Shown piece after piece: positions 59,974 to 64,000 of a stretch of 64,000 nt of DNA. Below the pieces are notes generated by a model that saw only the letters and a list, made by a program, of their open reading frames with translations, was not told the DNA's origin and did no database searches. The DNA comes from Acidovorax sp. KKS102. GTDB taxonomy: Bacteria > Pseudomonadota > Gammaproteobacteria > Burkholderiales > Burkholderiaceae_C. Numbering within the stretch: the first letter of the stretch is position 1; each line of letters begins with the position of its first letter. The DNA is taken from NCBI RefSeq assembly GCF_000302535.1, contig NC_018708.1:1240001-1304000 (forward strand). Reading direction: 5' to 3'. The position numbers and the translations under genes were made by a program.

Positions 59974-60985
59974 TTCTGAACACCGCAAGCCCGCTCCGCC
60001 GAGCTTCGCGACGCTGGTCCAGTCCTTCTTCGCCGAGCACCTGACGCAGCAGCGCGCGTTGAGCCCGCAGACCGTTGCGGCCTATCGGGACGCGTTCGTG
60101 CTGTTCCTGGACTTCGCCCAGGCGCAACTGCACAAGACGCCCACGACGCTGTCGCTCGCCGACCTGACGCCCGCGCTGATCCTGGACTTCCTCGATCATC
60201 TCGAACGCGATCGGCACAACACCGTTCGCAGCCGCAATGCGCGACTGGCCGCGCTGCGCTCGTTCCTGAAGTTCGCGGCCCGGCGAGACGTGACGGCACT
60301 TCAGGTCGTCGAGCAGGCGCTCGGCGTGCCGATGAAGCGCTTCGAGCGGCCGATGTTCGAGTTCCTGACACGCGAGGAGATGCTGGCCGTGATCGGCGCG
60401 CCAGGAGCGGATTGGATGGGCCAGCGAGACAAGCTGCTGCTGGCCCTGCTGTACAACACCGGTGCCCGCGTGTCGGAGGCAATCGGCGTAAAAGTGGGCG
60501 ACGTCGTGCTGGCACCCGCCGCCTGCGTGCATCTGCATGGCAAGGGACGCAAGCAGCGGTCGGTGCCGCTCTGGCGATCGACGGTCAAGGTGATCCGCGC
60601 CTGGCTGAAGTTCAACCCGGACCTGACTCCCACGTCGGCGCTGCTGCCCAACCGTGGCGGACAGGCGATGACGCGGTCCAACGTGACGCAGCGCCTGGCA
60701 TTGGCCGTCAAGAAAGCCGCGCTCACGACGCCGAGCCTGGCCGGGAGAACGATCTCTCCACACTGCCTGCGTCACTCGACCGCTATGCACCTTCTGCAGT
60801 CGGGCGTGGAAATCAGCGTGATCGCTCTGTGGCTCGGACACGAGAGTCCGGCGACAACGCATCAGTACATAGAGGCCGATCTCGCCATGAAGGAAAAGGC
60901 ACTGGCCAGGCTTCAGGATCCCAATGTGGTCCCACAGCGGTTCCGGGCAGAAGACGATCTGTTGAAGTTCCTCAAGACCTTGTGA
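59966..60985 (+). CDS. ritC: RIT tyrosine recombinase, third gene (copy 2)
   Basis: A 339-residue protein identical to the copies 1 and 3 products; its start overlaps ritB by eight bases. Last gene of the trio. Confidence 0.95.
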   Translation: MSSSEHRKPAPPSFATLVQSFFAEHLTQQRALSPQTVAAYRDAFVLFLDFAQAQLHKTPTTLSLADLTPALILDFLDHLERDRHNTVRSRNARLAALRSFLKFAARRDVTALQVVEQALGVPMKRFERPMFEFLTREEMLAVIGAPGADWMGQRDKLLLALLYNTGARVSEAIGVKVGDVVLAPAACVHLHGKGRKQRSVPLWRSTVKVIRAWLKFNPDLTPTSALLPNRGGQAMTRSNVTQRLALAVKKAALTTPSLAGRTISPHCLRHSTAMHLLQSGVEISVIALWLGHESPATTHQYIEADLAMKEKALARLQDPNVVPQRFRAEDDLLKFLKTL

Positions 60986-61080
60986 TTACGTGAAGTTCAA
61001 AGACGCGACCGCAGCCCTCTTGCGAGGGCGGCGACGCCGCGCTGCCGGACCAACTGTGCATAACTGCGTGCTGTGCATAA

Positions 61081-61112
61081 CGCTGCTTATGGAGAGCTCT
61101 CCATAAGCAGCG
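61081..61112. repeat. 32-bp perfect palindrome at right (RitC) end of RIT copy 2
   Basis: Third copy of the 32-bp palindrome, joined through CGCTGC (61081-61086) to the RIT terminal repeat GCTGTGCATAA (61070-61080). Outside it reads GTTGCAGCCGC, similar to the other two palindromic flanks. Confidence 0.95.
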
Positions 61113-61662
61113 GTTGCAGCCGCACGCCGATGGAAGTGCAGTTCACGGTCTCGGCTCAAATGCGGTCATTGAGCCCCCCTGACCTGCAGAAGCGCGAACG
61201 ACGCGAAGGGGTCGAGAGCGTGAGTTGGCTCCCGCGAACAGCGGACATTCGGCAGTGAGCTGGCTAGGAGACGTGCAGCCCACTACCCCGGAGGACCGAA
61301 GTTCCCTCGATACCGGTCATTGTCGCGGCCGCGCTGCTTGGTGAACCGATGACAGCTTGGTGCCCGGCATCATGAAGCCGGATCAGATCCGCGACCGGCT
61401 CCAACCGCTGCAGAGCGGCTCTACGATCTGGCTGCTTCAGGCTGGTTGCAGCCACACAGGTTCGCCGACCGATCAACGGCTTTGACCTGGGTCGCCACGT
61501 TGCCCGCGCCCGCCGTCACCGTGGTGGTCGGTCCGCCCTTGATCGATCTGCTCTTCGATCAACCTGCCGCCACCGACGCCAATTTGGTGTTCGGGGCCAA
61601 CTACATCGCCCCGCGCGACGATGTGACGTTGTGGGCCACATTGCCGCTGCCGGTCGACTCGA
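61113..61662. other. Region between RIT copy 2 and HtrA remnant; possible unidentified remnant
   Basis: No intact gene recognised. A plus-strand frame at about 61470-61660 reads ALTWVATLPAPAVTVVVG.., DLLFDQPAATDANLVFGAN.., DDVTLWATLPLPVDSIKS and looks protein-like but has no start and is unidentified. It ends against the convergent HtrA-like remnant, suggesting another junction around 61663. Confidence 0.3.
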
Positions 61663-62520
61663 TCAAATCCCCGGTTGCAGCTCCACACGCACTTCGCTCG
61701 TTTTGCCGGCCCGTTCCACTGACAAGATCACCACATCGCCGACCTTTCTGTCGTCTAGCTGCTCGAGCAGCTTAGCCACATCGTCCGTCGCCTTGCCATC
61801 AACACCGATGATGCGGTCGCCGGGCACGATGCCTTGCGGCGTGACTTCGACACCCGCGAGGCCGGCCTTGTGCGCTGCCGAACCAGGGGTAACACGCAGC
61901 ACGAACACGCCCTTGCTTCCAGTCAGCGCCAGCAGGCGCTGATTGAGCTGTTCGTCCACCTCAATGCCCAGCGCCGGACGGATGTACTTACCGGTCTTGA
62001 TGAGTTGCGGGACTACGCGCATGACGGTGTCCACCGGTACGGCGAAACCAATCCCGGCCGAGGCGCCGGAGGGGCTATAGATCGCCGTGTTGATGCCGAT
62101 GAGCCTTCCTGCCGAATCGAGCAGCGGCCCACCGGAGTTGCCAGGGTTGATGGCGGCGTCGGTCTGGATCAGGTGATCGATGGCCGGGCCGCCCGCTTCT
62201 CCGGGTAACGAGCGGTCGAGCGCGGAGACGACACCAGTGGTGAGCGTCCAGTCCAGGCCGAAGGGGTTGCCGATAGCGAACACCTTCTGACCCACCTTGA
62301 GGTCGGCGCTGGTGCCGACCGGCACGGCCGGCGGGCGCTTGAAACCGACACCGATCTTGAGTACAGCGATGTCGTGCGCTGGGCTTGCCCCCACCAGCGC
62401 GGCCTGGTAGTCGCGGCCGTCGGCCAGTTTGACGGTGGCTTCGGACGCGCCCTGGATGACGTGGAAGTTGGTGACGACGTGGCCGGCGTCGTCCCAGATG
62501 AAACCCGAGCGGGGCTGTAC
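61663..62520 (-). pseudogene. 5'-truncated HtrA/DegP-type serine protease
   Basis: Encodes most of a trypsin-like S1C protease with the triad His in VVTNFHVIQGA, Asp in AHDIAVLKIG and Ser in NPGNSGGPLLD, and a C-terminal PDZ domain (RPALGIEVDEQLNQRLLAL, GVFVLRVTPGSAAHKAG). The family N-terminus with signal or membrane anchor is missing: before SGFIWDD (near 62510) the frame continues into unrelated sequence as far as 62784, where the only ATG lies in the RIT copy 3 terminus. The protein would be non-secreted and probably inactive in its normal compartment. Confidence 0.82.
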
Positions 62521-62530
62521 CACAACAGCA

Positions 62531-62724
62531 ATGAGCCGAATTACAAGGCGCGTTTCACTCACTGTGGTGTTGGCGTTTTCAGCGGACTTGATGATGCAAC
62601 GATTGCGGGGTTCCAACGGGTTGCTGACTATCTGGCCAAACGAGACCTGCTCGTGAGGGTGGCTATGCCGCAGTTGGGCCGAGTGCTCAGGACAGGACTC
62701 GTGTTGCCTCCTGCGCGTGTTTAG
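62531..62724 (+). pseudogene. Possible C-terminal fragment of an unidentified gene
   Basis: A plus-strand frame reads NEPNYKARFTHCGVGVFSGL.., DDATIAGFQRVADYLAKRD.., and ends LPPARV-TAG at 62722. It begins at the junction with the HtrA remnant and has no start. The sequence looks protein-like but I do not recognise the family, and a chance frame is possible. Confidence 0.25.
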
Positions 62725-62871
62725 ATGGAGGTGATAGAGACGCGCCGCTTTGCGGGTGATGGACTGCAGTGCAGCGTTATGCACAGCACGCAGTTATGCA
62801 CAGTTGGTCCGGCAGCGCGGCGTCGCCGCCCTCGCAAGAGGGCTGCGGTCGCGTCTTTGAACTTCACGTAA

Positions 62872-63891
62872 TCACAAGGTCTTGAGGAACTTCAACAGAT
62901 CGTCTTCTGCCCGGAACCGCTGTGGGACCACATTGGGATCCTGAAGCCTGGCCAGTGCCTTTTCCTTCATGGCGAGATCGGCCTCTATGTACTGATGCGT
63001 TGTCGCCGGACTCTCGTGTCCGAGCCACAGAGCGATCACGCTGATTTCCACGCCCGACTGCAGAAGGTGCATAGCGGTCGAGTGACGCAGGCAGTGTGGA
63101 GAGATCGTTCTCCCGGCCAGGCTCGGCGTCGTGAGCGCGGCTTTCTTGACGGCCAATGCCAGGCGCTGCGTCACGTTGGACCGCGTCATCGCCTGTCCGC
63201 CACGGTTGGGCAGCAGCGCCGACGTGGGAGTCAGGTCCGGGTTGAACTTCAGCCAGGCGCGGATCACCTTGACCGTCGATCGCCAGAGCGGCACCGACCG
63301 CTGCTTGCGTCCCTTGCCATGCAGATGCACGCAGGCGGCGGGTGCCAGCACGACGTCGCCCACTTTTACGCCGATTGCCTCCGACACGCGGGCACCGGTG
63401 TTGTACAGCAGGGCCAGCAGCAGCTTGTCTCGCTGGCCCATCCAATCCGCTCCTGGCGCGCCGATCACGGCCAGCATCTCCTCGCGTGTCAGGAACTCGA
63501 ACATCGGCCGCTCGAAGCGCTTCATCGGCACGCCGAGCGCCTGCTCGACGACCTGAAGTGCCGTCACGTCTCGCCGGGCCGCGAACTTCAGGAACGAGCG
63601 CAGCGCGGCCAGTCGCGCATTGCGGCTGCGAACGGTGTTGTGCCGATCGCGTTCGAGATGATCGAGGAAGTCCAGGATCAGCGCGGGCGTCAGGTCGGCG
63701 AGCGACAGCGTCGTGGGCGTCTTGTGCAGTTGCGCCTGGGCGAAGTCCAGGAACAGCACGAACGCGTCCCGATAGGCCGCAACGGTCTGCGGGCTCAACG
63801 CGCGCTGCTGCGTCAGGTGCTCGGCGAAGAAGGACTGGACCAGCGTCGCGAAGCTCGGCGGAGCGGGCTTGCGGTGTTCAGAACTACTCAT
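62872..63891 (-). CDS. ritC: RIT tyrosine recombinase, third gene (copy 3)
   Basis: A 339-residue tyrosine recombinase identical to copies 1 and 2. Overlaps the partial ritB by eight bases. Confidence 0.95.
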   Translation of the reverse strand: MSSSEHRKPAPPSFATLVQSFFAEHLTQQRALSPQTVAAYRDAFVLFLDFAQAQLHKTPTTLSLADLTPALILDFLDHLERDRHNTVRSRNARLAALRSFLKFAARRDVTALQVVEQALGVPMKRFERPMFEFLTREEMLAVIGAPGADWMGQRDKLLLALLYNTGARVSEAIGVKVGDVVLAPAACVHLHGKGRKQRSVPLWRSTVKVIRAWLKFNPDLTPTSALLPNRGGQAMTRSNVTQRLALAVKKAALTTPSLAGRTISPHCLRHSTAMHLLQSGVEISVIALWLGHESPATTHQYIEADLAMKEKALARLQDPNVVPQRFRAEDDLLKFLKTL

Positions 63892-64000
63892 CGTCGTTCT
63901 CCGCGACGTCGGCGAAGCGTTCGAATCGAGCGCCGGCCAACGCCATCAACTCCGGCACGCCGCTCAGGTACCAGTACGTGCTGGAGATATTGATGTGGCC
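63884..64000 (-). CDS. ritB: RIT tyrosine recombinase, second gene, partial (copy 3)
   Basis: C-terminal end only (39 codons including the stop), reading ..GHINISSTYWYLSGVPELMA.. to FADVAENDDE, same as RitB copies 1 and 2. The 5' part is outside the window. Confidence 0.92.
   Translation of the reverse strand, partial: GHINISSTYWYLSGVPELMALAGARFERFADVAENDDE

Larger units (their letters stand above)
57568..61086 (+). mobile_element. RIT element, copy 2, plus orientation
   Basis: A second copy of the same 3.5-kb unit, inverted relative to copy 1. Left end: GCAGCG (57568-57573), GTTATGCACAG (57573-57583) and GTTATGGACAG (57590-57600). Right end: CTGTGCATAAC at 61054-61064 and 61071-61081, CGCTGC at 61081-61086. 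The left end has no 32-bp palindrome; the right end does. Encoded RitA, RitB and RitC are identical to copy 1. Confidence 0.93.
62771..64000 (-). mobile_element. RIT element, copy 3, minus orientation, cut by window edge
   Basis: Left end (RitC side) is GCAGCG (62771-62776), GTTATGCACAG (62776-62786) and again at 62793-62803, as in copies 1 and 2. No palindrome is present; the base next to GCAGCG is T (CAGT). About 1.2 kb of the element is in the window; the RitC sides of copies 2 and 3 face each other. Confidence 0.9.

Overview
The window is a GC-rich accessory region from a Betaproteobacterium, most likely Burkholderiales (Comamonadaceae-like). I infer this from the family mix: two DUF4148 proteins, a CzcI protein, a PbrR/CadR-type MerR regulator beside a Cd/Pb ATPase, and a SorAB-type sulfite dehydrogenase. 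No rRNA, tRNA, CRISPR, replication or conjugation genes were seen, so plasmid and chromosomal island cannot be told apart.

Left part (1-43 kb) is a dense metal- and thiol-stress island. In order: a partial DUF4148 gene; a compact mer operon (merR divergent from merTPA) with the classic 19-bp-spacer promoter; a copper block (secreted protein, DUF2933, CopA ATPase); a debris zone at 6.9-9.6 kb (Spy/CpxP-like gene with an amber codon, Crp/Fnr regulator, wrecked CusS kinase, 3' scrap of cusA, IS3 and IS66 remnants); a small cation transporter and a DsbD/ScsB-like protein; then a Cd/Pb block in which a PbrR/CadR-type regulator is followed by a four-HMA CadA ATPase, a PAP2 phosphatase, LspA and a lipoprotein thioredoxin. 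A near-copy of the cadA promoter/operator also precedes a sterol desaturase-nadE pair. Next come cusCBA (copper/silver), dmeRF plus a YkvA protein, the czc-type operon (DUF4148, czcI, czcC, czcB, PII-like, czcA) divergent from a two-component system, an ArsR-rhodanese/MBL hydrolase/MFS module, and a Met/His-rich lipoprotein with a Cys-tailed HMA protein.

Right part (43.5-64 kb) is built around three copies of one recombinase-in-trio (RIT) element, each carrying three overlapping tyrosine recombinase genes. The encoded proteins are identical between copies. Copies 1 (minus) and 2 (plus) are inverted and enclose a 10.5-kb module: LysR regulator, YeiH-type exporter, SnoaL-like and COG4315 secreted proteins, two ECF sigma/anti-sigma pairs, a beta-propeller protein, DUF305, and SorA/SorB sulfite dehydrogenase. 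Copy 3 (minus) runs off the right edge and truncates an HtrA-like protease. RIT ends show a dif-like arrangement (11-bp arm, 6-bp GCAGCG, 11-bp arm), and three of the five visible ends carry an extra 32-bp perfect palindrome.

Together the genes suggest stepwise assembly of Hg, Cu/Ag, Cd/Pb/Zn, Co/Ni and sulfite/persulfide defences, with recombination scars between copper modules and recent RIT expansion. Function calls are from protein motifs read by eye; no database search was run.
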